The notes under the pieces are model-generated. The model saw only the letters and a list, made by a program, of their open reading frames with translations, had not been told where the DNA came from and made no database searches. This document shows positions 7,383 through 15,835 of a DNA stretch of 50,392 bases, one piece after another; the stretch's first letter is position 1, and each line of letters begins with the position of its first letter. The translations under genes and the position numbers were made by a program. This DNA is from Bacilli bacterium. GTDB lineage: Bacteria; Bacillota_I; Bacilli_A; ML615J-28; CAG-313. The DNA lies in contig CAADXH010000023.1 in assembly GCA_900752975.1 (NCBI GenBank), forward strand, positions 1 to 50,392. Direction: 5' to 3'.

Positions 7383-7710
7383 TACGTTATTTACTGTTAG
7401 CGTCTTTCAAATATTCATTTTTTTGAATTTCAATTTTATTGAAATAATTATTTTTATAGCCTTTTATTTTTGCTAGTATTAAATTCCTTTTAATCATATT
7501 ATCAGCTACCATGTTTTTGTCTAACCGCAAAACTTTTATTTGTCAATAGTTTTACGATTGGAAATTATTTTATTGTTTGAATTTTTATATTACTAATTCC
7601 GTAAATTATATTTTTACACTAAGGGCAAAATTTCTCGTTCCTTATTTGTTCCTTATTTTTCTTTATTTGTTCTCTATTTTATTTTTTATCATTATACACA
7701 TAAAATAAAA
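7383..7710. other. AT-rich intergenic region without a supported gene
   Basis: The only open frame of note runs on the minus strand from an ATG at 7512 to a stop at 7387 (41 codons, lysine- and asparagine-rich). It has no ribosome site and no recognisable similarity, and a stop lies shortly upstream in the same frame. Around 7640-7680 the word TTATTTGTTC recurs with TTCCTTATTT. This may be decayed coding DNA. Confidence 0.4.
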
Positions 7711-7726
7711 ACCTCACAATGTGAGG
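7710..7726 (-). terminator. Terminator of the exonuclease gene
   Basis: The minus strand has CCTCACATTGTGAGG followed by TTTTTATTTT directly after the stop. Confidence 0.85.
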
Positions 7727-7727
7727 G

Positions 7728-8603
7728 TTATTTATTATTCTTTTTGGTTATTTCTTCTAAAAATAAATGAAATACTTCTGATGTTGCTACCGCATCATGT
7801 AATGAATCATGATCTTGAGGAGCAGGAGCCTTTCTACCAAATAGTTCATAGGCATTGAAAAGGCCTATATCAGACTTAATACTATAATAATTTTTTATTA
7901 CTTGCATTATATTTACTACTTGTTTGCGTTCTAGTATTTTAGGTTTGTTATGCATTTCACATGATAGATCAATAACATATATATCATTGCATCCCCAAAC
8001 ATAGACTATTGGCTGGTAATATGTTAGAAGATTTTTAAGCATATAGTAGAATTGATTATATGTTTTTGCTTTTTTAAAGTCTTTTTCCGTAAGATTTAAA
8101 AAACTATATGTTCTATCGGTTATGCTATTTATATCAAGTGGTAATACATTATCATGTTCAGTTAGTACAAGGTTACCATCATTATCTTCTAGGTAAATAC
8201 CATATTGAATAATTTCAGGTTTGAAGCCACTACCATGAACATATGAAAAGCTTGGCATTGTAAACTCTAAGTCAATGAACATACGGTAAGCATCTTTTGA
8301 TAAAAGTTTATTCACGCCCTTTTTAATCATATCTATATCATAATAGGTCATGAATCCTTTGGAGGTATGCCTAATCATTTTTGTGAAACTAATTACTTCT
8401 CTTGTTGAACGATGACTTTTGATAGTTCTTTCTTCTTTACATAAAAAGAAAACATATAGGCCTTCATGTAAGTATGGCTTAAATTTTTTGTACTGGCTAC
8501 GGCTAAAATAGAAAAATTCAATTCTGTTTTTGATTTTTATTTCAAAAATGCGTTCGTCTAAATTTATTTTTCTAATTTGTCCACACACGCTAATCAAAGT
8601 CAT
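7728..8603 (-). CDS. DEDDh-type 3'-5' exonuclease (DnaQ fold)
   Basis: This is a 291-residue protein. Residues 1-100 are a unique N-terminal domain. From about 105 it has an exonuclease domain of the DnaQ/KapD kind: motif I MFIDLEFTMPS (Asp and Glu), motif II VYVWGCNDIYVID, and motif III HDSLHDAVATSEVF, with His and Asp of the DEDDh type. Relatives trim RNA or DNA 3' ends; KapD of Bacillus acts in control of sporulation. It lies eight bases or so after gerE and is probably co-transcribed. The start is uncertain: AAGGAG is only two bases from the ATG at 8603, so a TTG at 8597 with better spacing may be used. Confidence 0.75.
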   Translation of the reverse strand: MTLISVCGQIRKINLDERIFEIKIKNRIEFFYFSRSQYKKFKPYLHEGLYVFFLCKEERTIKSHRSTREVISFTKMIRHTSKGFMTYYDIDMIKKGVNKLLSKDAYRMFIDLEFTMPSFSYVHGSGFKPEIIQYGIYLEDNDGNLVLTEHDNVLPLDINSITDRTYSFLNLTEKDFKKAKTYNQFYYMLKNLLTYYQPIVYVWGCNDIYVIDLSCEMHNKPKILERKQVVNIMQVIKNYYSIKSDIGLFNAYELFGRKAPAPQDHDSLHDAVATSEVFHLFLEEITKKNNK

Positions 8604-8614
8604 CACTCCTTTCT

Positions 8615-8824
8615 TTATAGTTTAATTTCATTCATTTTTATCAACTCTAAAATAGCTTGACTGCGTCCTTTTACTCCAAGTTTTTGAATAACATTGGAAA
8701 TATGATTTCTAACGGTTTTACTACTAATATTAAATTTGTCAGCAATTTCATCAGTATCATAATTTTCAACCAATAACTTGAAGATCTCACGCTCTCGACT
8801 AGTTAAGAACTTAGTATTATGCAT
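8615..8824 (-). CDS. gerE: GerE-like LuxR-family regulator
   Basis: The 69-residue protein is a bare LuxR-type helix-turn-helix (LTSREREIFKLL...DEIADKFNISSKTVRNHISNVIQKLGVKGRSQA) with no receiver or sensor domain. This size and layout are those of GerE, the last mother-cell regulator of coat genes. It follows uvrC, and gerE lies in the uvrC region of Bacillus too. A sigma-K-type -10 (CATAAAATA, 8854-8846) precedes it, as expected for gerE. Other bare LuxR proteins exist, so the identity rests on size, context and promoter together. Confidence 0.8.
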   Translation of the reverse strand: MHNTKFLTSREREIFKLLVENYDTDEIADKFNISSKTVRNHISNVIQKLGVKGRSQAILELIKMNEIKL

Positions 8825-8845
8825 CTAATCCCCACACTTTCATTT

Positions 8846-8873
8846 TATTTTATGCGTAAGGGTTAAGATTGGT
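8846..8873 (-). promoter_or_regulatory. Sigma-K-type promoter of gerE
   Basis: On the minus strand AC (8873-8872) is 17 bases before CATAAAATA (8854-8846). The -35 half lies inside the last codons of uvrC. Confidence 0.6.
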
Positions 8874-10668
8874 CACGACTATTTACTACTTCTAGAATTT
8901 CCAACGCTAATTCTTTAGGGAAACCTAAGGCTTTAAGTTTGTCAACTGAAGCATGGGATAGTTCTTCTAGATTGTCAAATTCTTTCATAAGAATTAGTTT
9001 TCTTTTTTTACCAATACCTTTAATATCATCAAAAATTGAAGTAAAGGTATTTTTACTATGTGTTTGTTTAAAATAGGTAATTGCGAAACGGTGTACCTCA
9101 TCTTGCATTGCGGTAAGGATTAGGAAAGTATTACTACTTTTATCAAGTTTTACTTCTTCAAGTTTACTAGTTATAATCATATCAGTACGGTGTTTGTCGT
9201 CTTTCGCAAGTCCTATTAAATTTATATTTAATCCTAGCTTATTTAAGATTTCTCTAGCTGCTCTTACTTGGGGTTTACCACCATCAACAATAATTAAATT
9301 AGGTAGTCTTCCTTGTTCTTTTTGAAGTCTTGAATATCTTCTTTCAATTACCTCTTGCATTGTATGGTAGTCATCTGCTCCATCTACAGTTTTTACTTTA
9401 TATTTACGATAATCTTTAGGTGATGGTAGCCCATCAATATATGTAACCATCGCACTTACAGGTGATGCGCCTGATATATTAGAGTTATCAAATATTTCAA
9501 TTACTTTAGGATATTCAATATTAAGAATTCTTGATAGTTCTTCTAATGGTTTAGTAGTCTTACTTAATTTAATTAATCTTATTTTTTGAATATTTTCTAA
9601 ATTATTTTGAGCATTTTCACAGCCTAAATTGACTAGTTGTTTTTTGATTCCTTTAACTGGAACTACCACATTTAAATCAAGAGCCTCTTTTAGTATTTCA
9701 TATCCTTCAATATATGGTATCAAAAGTTCTGAAGGCTTTACTACGGCATCAGAATCATAGAATTGATATAAATATTCACAAAGAATATCATTTAGATTAT
9801 CAATAATATCAAAAACTTCACCACTACGTTCAATTAATTTACCTGAACGCATATGTAGTATCTGGACACAAACAACTCCATCTTTTACAAAATAGCCAAA
9901 TATATCACGATTTCTACCATCTTGAATTGACATCTTTTGAGGTGTTAGTAATTCATTAATACTATTAATAATATTACGATATTCAATAGCATCTTCAAAT
10001 TGAAGGTTTTCAGCCGCAATATTCATTTTGTTATTCATTTCTTTTAAAAGTTGTTGATTACTACCTGATAATACTTCATTCGCTTTATTAATAATTTGTG
10101 AATATTCATCTTTATCAACACTATTTATACATGGAGCAAGGCACTGTTTCATATCATAATACAAACAACTTTTTTTAGGAATTGTATGACATTTCCTAAA
10201 GGGATATATTTTATTCAATACTTCAACGGTATCACGACAAGCTTTAGCATTAGGAAAAGGACCATAAATTTTTAATGGTCTCTTTTTTCCTTTTAATTTT
10301 ACATCTCTTGTCATAATTAAACGTGGATGTTCTTCTGAAGTAATCACAATATAAGGGTATGTCTTATCATCCATTAGCATGATGTTATATTTAGGACGAT
10401 ATTCCTTAATATAGTTTAATTCTAACAAGAATGCTTCAAGTTCACTACTTGTTATAATATATTCAAAATCATAAACATTTTGGACCATTTTTGTGGTTTT
10501 GGCATCATGAGAACCTGTAAAATAACTCTTTAATCTATTTTGAAGAATTTTAGCTTTTCCTACATAAATGATATTACCATGTTCATCTTTCATTTGGTAA
10601 CATCCTGGTTTTTTAGGAACAAGTGATAGTTTTATTTTAATATTCTCTAAAACTTGTGAATGGTCCAT
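8863..10668 (-). CDS. uvrC: Excinuclease ABC subunit C
   Basis: This 601-residue protein makes both incisions in nucleotide excision repair. It starts with the GIY-YIG nuclease domain (PGCYQMKDEHGNIIYVGKAK, residues 18-37). A cysteine-rich segment follows (CHTIPKKSCLYYDMKQCLAPC). Next come the UVR helix pair near 205-240, the C-terminal RNase H-like domain (NISGASPVSAMVTYIDG, IIVDGGKPQ) and a helix-hairpin-helix tail (GIGKKRK, LKALGFP). The length is normal. It is the last gene of the nusA-infB cluster, 12 bases after rbfA. Confidence 0.98.
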   Translation of the reverse strand: MDHSQVLENIKIKLSLVPKKPGCYQMKDEHGNIIYVGKAKILQNRLKSYFTGSHDAKTTKMVQNVYDFEYIITSSELEAFLLELNYIKEYRPKYNIMLMDDKTYPYIVITSEEHPRLIMTRDVKLKGKKRPLKIYGPFPNAKACRDTVEVLNKIYPFRKCHTIPKKSCLYYDMKQCLAPCINSVDKDEYSQIINKANEVLSGSNQQLLKEMNNKMNIAAENLQFEDAIEYRNIINSINELLTPQKMSIQDGRNRDIFGYFVKDGVVCVQILHMRSGKLIERSGEVFDIIDNLNDILCEYLYQFYDSDAVVKPSELLIPYIEGYEILKEALDLNVVVPVKGIKKQLVNLGCENAQNNLENIQKIRLIKLSKTTKPLEELSRILNIEYPKVIEIFDNSNISGASPVSAMVTYIDGLPSPKDYRKYKVKTVDGADDYHTMQEVIERRYSRLQKEQGRLPNLIIVDGGKPQVRAAREILNKLGLNINLIGLAKDDKHRTDMIITSKLEEVKLDKSSNTFLILTAMQDEVHRFAITYFKQTHSKNTFTSIFDDIKGIGKKRKLILMKEFDNLEELSHASVDKLKALGFPKELALEILEVVNSRDQS

Positions 10669-10680
10669 ATGTTTTCTCCC

Positions 10681-11019
10681 TTATTTTTTTAAGCTATCTA
10701 AGATTGCGGTAATACGATTACCATATTCTAATGATTCATCATACTTAAAGCGAAGCTCTGGAGTTTTACGTAAATCTAAACGGTGAGCAAGTTCACTTCT
10801 TAAAAAGCCACTAGCACTAACTAATTGCTTAGATGTTGCTTCTTTTTCGTTTTGACTACCTAAAACTGTATACCAGATTGTCGCAAGCGATAAATCGTTT
10901 GTTACAGTTACTTTTGTAACTGATACATATTTTAATAATTCATTTTTAGCTTCATCTCTTAAGATTAAAGCTAATTCTTTTTCTATCATTTTTTCTATTC
11001 TATCAATACGATATGACAT
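10681..11019 (-). CDS. rbfA: Ribosome-binding factor A
   Basis: The 112-residue protein has the RbfA KH-like fold: RIEKMIEKELALIL at the start, VSVTKVTVTNDLSLATIWYTV in the middle and LRKTPELRFKYDESLEYG near the end. It binds the 30S subunit during late 16S rRNA maturation and cold adaptation. It follows infB with a one-base gap, the standard order. Confidence 0.97.
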   Translation of the reverse strand: MSYRIDRIEKMIEKELALILRDEAKNELLKYVSVTKVTVTNDLSLATIWYTVLGSQNEKEATSKQLVSASGFLRSELAHRLDLRKTPELRFKYDESLEYGNRITAILDSLKK

Positions 11020-11020
11020 T

Positions 11021-13432
11021 TTAATCCCTCTCTACTTCTTCCATAACAAAGCATTCTAAGACATCTCCAACTTTAACATCGTTATAGTTTTCAATAGTAA
11101 TACCACATTCGTAACCTGCTTTAACTTCTTTTGCATCATCCTTGAAACGCTTTAAGGAACCTATTTTGCCAGTATATACAACGATGCTATCACGAATAAC
11201 ACGTACACCACCATTACGAACAATACTACCACTTAATACATAGCAACCTGCAATTGTTCCAACTTTACTTACTTTATAGATTTCACGAACTTCAGCTTGA
11301 CCTGCTGATTTTTCTTCATATACTGGATCAAGCATACCTTTAACGGCTTTTTCAATATCTTCTTGTAGTTTATAAATTATATTATATAATCTAATTTCTA
11401 CACCTTTTTCTTTCGCAAGATCTGTTATTTGAGCAAGTGGTCTAATATTAAAGCCAATGATAATAGCTTTTGAAGCAATGGCAAAACTGATATCATTATC
11501 GGTGATTCCACCAACACGGGCACTAATAACATTGATTTTAGTTCCTTCAATATTGATTTTTTCAAGTAAGCCTTTAATAGCTTCAATGGAACCTTGAACA
11601 TCGCATTTAATAATCAAGTTTAGGTTCTTAACTGATTCATCTTCTTGATTTTTAAAGATATCATTTAGGGATGCAGCCTTACCAACACCCTTTTCTTGAC
11701 TAAATTTGTTGAATGATCTAGTTTCTGCTATTTCTTTAGCTTTACGTTCATCGTTGATAACTAAGAATTTTTCACCAGCAAATGGAACTTCCATAATACC
11801 TGTGATTTCCACTGGCTTAGATGGTCCTGCTGATTTAATTGCTTGACCTAATTCATTTTGCATTGCTCTAATCTTACCATAAGTGTTACCTACTACAACA
11901 ATGTCACCAACTTTAATTGTACCATTTTGAACAAGAAGTGTTGCGACTGGGCCTTTACCTTTATCAAGTTTAGCCTCAATGACTGTACCAATACCTAAAC
12001 GATTAGGGTTGGCTTTATATTCTTTCATGTCACTTAATAAAACAATCATTTCAAGTAATTCATCTACGCCTTTACCAGTTAGTGCAGAAATCGGAACAAA
12101 GATGGTATCTCCACCCCAATCTTCAGCAAGTAGGTTGTATTCAGTTAATTCTTGTTTGATTCTATCTGGTGATGCGCCTGGTTTATCCATTTTGTTTACT
12201 GCCACAATGATTGGAACACCAGCTGCTTGTGCGTGTTCAATTGCTTCTTTAGTTTGAGGCATAACACCATCATCAGCCGCAACCACTAAGACAACGATAT
12301 CAGTAATTTGAGCACCACGAGCACGCATTTCGGTGAAGGCAGCATGTCCTGGAGTGTCAATGAAGGTAATTAAATGACCATTCTTTTCAACTTGGTATGC
12401 GCCAATGTGTTGGGTAATTCCACCAGCTTCACCACTAACAACATGACTACTACGAATTGTGTCAAGTAACGTTGTTTTGCCATGGTCAACGTGACCCATA
12501 ATTGTTACGATAGCAGGTCTAGTTACAAGGTCTTCTTCCTTATCCTCAAAAGACATTTCATCAAATCTTGTCATGTCAGTAATTTGTTTATCTTTGATTT
12601 CATAATCATATTCTATTGCGATAAGTTCAGCAGTATCACGATCTAAACTTTGAGTTGCATTAGCAAGAATACCCATCGAAACAAATAACTTTTTAACAAG
12701 TTCAGTTACACTGATGTTCATTGCCGCCGCAATCTCACTTACTGTCATGCCATTTTCATAATATAAGACATGATCTTTCTTTTCTTCTTTGTTTGGAATA
12801 TTACTTGTTCTTTTTTCTTTAGCTTTTTCATGACGATTTTTGTTACTATTTTTCTTTTTAACTTTTATCGTTTCTTCAGCTTGGTTATTTTTTCTTCTTG
12901 AGCCTTTAGCTTCACGAGTAATATTGTATTCATCATCTTCTAAAAATTCTTGATATTTTTCAAGTGTAGCTTCATCAACACGTGGTTGAACAATTTCATC
13001 AATTATTGGTTTAACTACTACTTTTTCTTCTTTCTTAGGTTCTTCTACCATTTTTGGTTCTTCAGTTTTTGGCTGAGCCTTTTCTTGAGGAACTGCTTTT
13101 GGTTTTGCTGGAGCTACCTTTTTTTCTTCTGACTGTTTCTTTTCTACTTTTTTAGGTTTTTCAACTGGTTTTGGTTCTTCCTTTTTCTTTTCTACCTTTT
13201 TGGGCTCTTCTACCTTTGGTTGAACCTTTACTTGAGGCGCTACCTTTGGTTTTGTAGGAGCTGCCTTTTTAAATGGATATGGCACACCATAACGCTTTGC
13301 AAGTTTCTTTTCTACATCTTTATCAACCATTGTTTCTTCTTTGGCTGATACGTCAACACCAACATTTGGTAAAAGATTTAATAATTCAGAAGATGATATT
13401 TTAAAGATTTCTGCTAATTCTTTGACTTTCAT
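11021..13432 (-). CDS. infB: Translation initiation factor IF-2
   Basis: This 803-residue GTPase brings fMet-tRNA to the ribosome. An IF2_N helix (VKELAEIFKISSSELLNLL) opens the protein. A long lysine, proline and glutamate linker follows (about residues 60-200), then a second IF2_N motif (MTVSEIAAAMNISVTELVKKL). The GTPase domain has GHVDHGKTT (G1), GGITQHIGAY (G2), DTPGHAAF (G3) and NKMDKPGA (G4), before the C-terminal domains. The ATG at 13432 has an AAGGTG site; a GTG at 13441 within ylxQ is less likely. Confidence 0.98.
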   Translation of the reverse strand: MKVKELAEIFKISSSELLNLLPNVGVDVSAKEETMVDKDVEKKLAKRYGVPYPFKKAAPTKPKVAPQVKVQPKVEEPKKVEKKKEEPKPVEKPKKVEKKQSEEKKVAPAKPKAVPQEKAQPKTEEPKMVEEPKKEEKVVVKPIIDEIVQPRVDEATLEKYQEFLEDDEYNITREAKGSRRKNNQAEETIKVKKKNSNKNRHEKAKEKRTSNIPNKEEKKDHVLYYENGMTVSEIAAAMNISVTELVKKLFVSMGILANATQSLDRDTAELIAIEYDYEIKDKQITDMTRFDEMSFEDKEEDLVTRPAIVTIMGHVDHGKTTLLDTIRSSHVVSGEAGGITQHIGAYQVEKNGHLITFIDTPGHAAFTEMRARGAQITDIVVLVVAADDGVMPQTKEAIEHAQAAGVPIIVAVNKMDKPGASPDRIKQELTEYNLLAEDWGGDTIFVPISALTGKGVDELLEMIVLLSDMKEYKANPNRLGIGTVIEAKLDKGKGPVATLLVQNGTIKVGDIVVVGNTYGKIRAMQNELGQAIKSAGPSKPVEITGIMEVPFAGEKFLVINDERKAKEIAETRSFNKFSQEKGVGKAASLNDIFKNQEDESVKNLNLIIKCDVQGSIEAIKGLLEKINIEGTKINVISARVGGITDNDISFAIASKAIIIGFNIRPLAQITDLAKEKGVEIRLYNIIYKLQEDIEKAVKGMLDPVYEEKSAGQAEVREIYKVSKVGTIAGCYVLSGSIVRNGGVRVIRDSIVVYTGKIGSLKRFKDDAKEVKAGYECGITIENYNDVKVGDVLECFVMEEVERD

Positions 13433-13433
13433 T

Positions 13434-13742
13434 TTAGTCACCTTTTCTTTCTAACTCAACTTTAATTGCTTTGGTAAAGCCATCATCAGTAATTCCTATT
13501 ACTTTAGGATTATTTAATCCAAGGCTCGTTCCAATTTCATCAGTTGAATATTTTTTTATTACCGGAATTTGGTAGAAAAAAGCTTTTTTCTCTACCTTAT
13601 CAATGGTGGAAAGTGATGAATCACTCGCCACAAATATTAATTTAATTTGCTTTTTATTTAGGTTCTTCAAGACCGCATCGGTGCCAGCAACAAGTTTGCC
13701 TGCCCTTTTCGCAAGTCCTAAGTAATTACATACTTTATCCAA
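13434..13742 (-). CDS. ylxQ: L7Ae-family RNA-binding protein YlxQ
   Basis: The 102-residue protein has the L7Ae/L30e pattern: YLGLAKRAGKLVAGTDAVLK, LIFVASDSS and YQIPVIKKYSTDEIGTSLGL. Members bind kink-turn RNA; the biological role of YlxQ is not settled. It starts with TTG directly after the ylxR stop, supported by GAAGGT about nine bases upstream, and ends two bases before infB. This is its standard Firmicutes position. Confidence 0.92.
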   Translation of the reverse strand: MDKVCNYLGLAKRAGKLVAGTDAVLKNLNKKQIKLIFVASDSSLSTIDKVEKKAFFYQIPVIKKYSTDEIGTSLGLNNPKVIGITDDGFTKAIKVELERKGD

Positions 13743-14030
13743 TTATTTAATACCTTCTTTATCTAAAATTTCAAGCATTTCATTGTATATGTTTTCAGGT
13801 ACTACTGTTTCTAAATGATGATCTAGAATTTTCTTTTTCATTGAGGTTAAAACAGCAGATTTTTTCTTACAAACATAAGCACCATGTCCTCTTACTTTAC
13901 CCGTAGCATCTAGCACAACACTACCTTCTTGAGTTCTAACTACTCGAAACATTTCCATTTTAGGGTGTTGCTCATTTGTCACAACACATTTACGTAGGGG
14001 AACTTTTTTTACTTTATTTACTTCGGCCAT
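13743..14030 (-). CDS. ylxR: YlxR family protein
   Basis: The 95-residue protein has the YlxR signature VPLRKCVVTNEQHPKMEMFRVVR, then GHGAYVCKKKSAVL. The fold probably binds RNA, and family members have been linked to RNase P and to gene regulation. It sits between nusA and ylxQ, with a good AGGTG ribosome site. Confidence 0.95.
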   Translation of the reverse strand: MAEVNKVKKVPLRKCVVTNEQHPKMEMFRVVRTQEGSVVLDATGKVRGHGAYVCKKKSAVLTSMKKKILDHHLETVVPENIYNEMLEILDKEGIK

Positions 14031-14037
14031 ATGTCAC

Positions 14038-15120
14038 CTAAATATTGTAAACATTAGGTTTAAATTTAATACCTAATTCATATGCCTTATCTTCATTCTT
14101 GATATCGATTTTCCAACCTGTAACTTGAGAAGCTAAACGTGCATTTTGTCCACCTCTACCAATCGCAAGTGAATATTGATCATCAGGAACAATGGCAATA
14201 CACTTCTTTTCTTCTTCATCAGTTAAAACACTGATAACTTTAGCAGGAGTAAGAGCTTCAGCTATTAATTTAACTGGATTATCATTCCATTCAAAAATAT
14301 CAATTTTTTCACCGTTCAAGGCTTCATTGATTTGTTTAATTCTACTTCCTGATGGGCCAAGACATGCACCTTTCGCATCAACATTGATGTTATTGGACTT
14401 AATACCTATTTTAGTTCTACTTCCTGGTTCACGTGCAATCGCAATAACTTCAATAACACCACTTGCAATTTCTGGAACATAAGTTTCAAATAAACGTTTA
14501 ATAATATCACGGTGTGTGCGTGAAACAAATACTTTAGGGCCACGACCAGTTTCTTCAACTTTAGTTATACATACCTTTAATTGTGTGCCTACTTGATATG
14601 ATTCACCAGGTAGTGTTTCATCAATAGGTAAAATTGTACTTGTATCCATTCCAATATTTAAAACAACTATATGGTTATTAACACTAATAATTGTGGCAGT
14701 AATGATTTCGCCTTCTTTATCTTTGAAATATTCGTATGCTCTCTTACCACTTAGTTCTTTTAAACTTTGAATGAAAATTTGTTTGAAACGAGTTGCGCCT
14801 TTACGTCCGATTGAACCAATACTAATCTCTGTTTTAAAGTCTTGACCAACTTTAACTCTTGCACGCATTTCTTTAGCTTCATCAAGTAAAATTTGACCTT
14901 CCGGACCTTCAGGATCAATTTCTTCAACAACATGGAAAGTTTGGAAAACTCTTATTTTCTTTTGTTCTTCATTGAATTCTATATTAATTTCACCTTTTGC
15001 ACCTTCTAATTGGCAAGCCTTAATTAGGGCAGTCTCTACAGACTTAAATACATCTTGTAAATCTAAGTGTCTTTCATTGGCTATTACTTCAAGTTCTTCA
15101 TAAAATCCTTTACTAATCAT
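14038..15120 (-). CDS. nusA: Transcription factor NusA
   Basis: This 360-residue protein controls pausing, termination and antitermination by RNA polymerase. The order is N-terminal polymerase-binding domain (1-125), S1 domain (about 135-200) and two KH domains with GPSGSRIKQI and AIGRGGQNARLA. There is no acidic C-terminal repeat, as is usual in Gram-positives. The start MISKGFYEELEV at 15120 is chosen because AAGGAG is correctly spaced there. It overlaps the end of rimP by eight bases. Confidence 0.97.
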   Translation of the reverse strand: MISKGFYEELEVIANERHLDLQDVFKSVETALIKACQLEGAKGEINIEFNEEQKKIRVFQTFHVVEEIDPEGPEGQILLDEAKEMRARVKVGQDFKTEISIGSIGRKGATRFKQIFIQSLKELSGKRAYEYFKDKEGEIITATIISVNNHIVVLNIGMDTSTILPIDETLPGESYQVGTQLKVCITKVEETGRGPKVFVSRTHRDIIKRLFETYVPEIASGVIEVIAIAREPGSRTKIGIKSNNINVDAKGACLGPSGSRIKQINEALNGEKIDIFEWNDNPVKLIAEALTPAKVISVLTDEEEKKCIAIVPDDQYSLAIGRGGQNARLASQVTGWKIDIKNEDKAYELGIKFKPNVYNI

Positions 15121-15607
15121 TTTCTTCACTCTCCTTAAAATTAACTGCGAGTCTGATTTTCGCAATGTTACTACGTGTTATTATTATTTCCTTAGTTCTT
15201 GTTTTAATGATAGCATCTATTATTATTTTTTCATCATCATATGATTTTAAGTATCCGTAAAACTCTTTTAAATTGCTAGCATTTTCTACTTTTTGATATG
15301 TTGAAACATAAATATACTGATTAATTGCACGTTTATAGTCCCCATCAGTTATTAATTCTCGTTCTGCCCCTAAACTAGATACTTCAAGATAATAGCCATC
15401 TGGAATTAAATCATTAATTACATCTAGTATTTCTTCATTAATTGATGCCACCTCATCAATATCTAAAATAAAGGTTTCAGGATCATCAATAGTAAACACT
15501 ATTTTGTTGATACCAAACTCTTTTACTTTTTTTAAGCTAACCAATATTTTATGATACTTTTCAATTATTGGTAGAGCTAATTTTTTCATTTCTTCTAAAT
15601 TAATCAT
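15113..15607 (-). CDS. rimP: Ribosome maturation factor RimP
   Basis: The 164-residue protein has the RimP signature YYLEVSSLGAERELITDGDYKR split across its middle, after an N-terminal alpha/beta domain with DEVASINEEILDVI. It helps assemble the head of the 30S subunit. It opens the nusA operon. Between its promoter (15678-15707) and its start lies a terminator-like hairpin. Confidence 0.95.
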   Translation of the reverse strand: MINLEEMKKLALPIIEKYHKILVSLKKVKEFGINKIVFTIDDPETFILDIDEVASINEEILDVINDLIPDGYYLEVSSLGAERELITDGDYKRAINQYIYVSTYQKVENASNLKEFYGYLKSYDDEKIIIDAIIKTRTKEIIITRSNIAKIRLAVNFKESEEND

Positions 15608-15629
15608 TATACTATGCTCCTATACATTT

Positions 15630-15656
15630 AAAAAGTGAGCCATTCAAATGCTCACC
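15630..15656 (-). terminator. Leader terminator (candidate attenuator) of the rimP-nusA operon
   Basis: In the minus-strand leader GTGAGC pairs with GCTCAC across a nine-base loop and is followed by TTTTT then AAATG. It begins about 20 bases after the expected transcription start and ends about 25 bases before the rimP start. The stem is short and the T tract interrupted, as in terminators that depend on NusA. Confidence 0.7.
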
Positions 15657-15677
15657 ATCATAACTATTTACATTATT

Positions 15678-15707
15678 ATTATACCACAAATGCTAATTAA
15701 AAGTCAA
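15678..15707 (-). promoter_or_regulatory. Sigma-A promoter of rimP-nusA
   Basis: TTGACT (15707-15702), an 18-base spacer and TATAAT (15683-15678) on the minus strand. Confidence 0.75.
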
Positions 15708-15777
15708 ATAAAACTATTTATGGAATATTTAAATATAGCTTTAATTAATGATTTTTTCCTATTATATATTCAATTAC

Positions 15778-15805
15778 TTGAATTATTTTCTATTTTTGAT
15801 ATAAT
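15778..15805 (+). promoter_or_regulatory. Sigma-A promoter of the kinase gene at 15836
   Basis: TTGAAT (15778-15783), 16 bases, TATAAT (15800-15805). Confidence 0.6.
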
Positions 15806-15835
15806 ATATATAAAGAAACGAAAGGGGGTTGATTT

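Noticed and set aside
7387..7512. 41-codon open frame in the gap after RNase J
   Set aside because: It has no ribosome site, no recognisable motif, low-complexity Lys/Asn composition and a nearby upstream stop.
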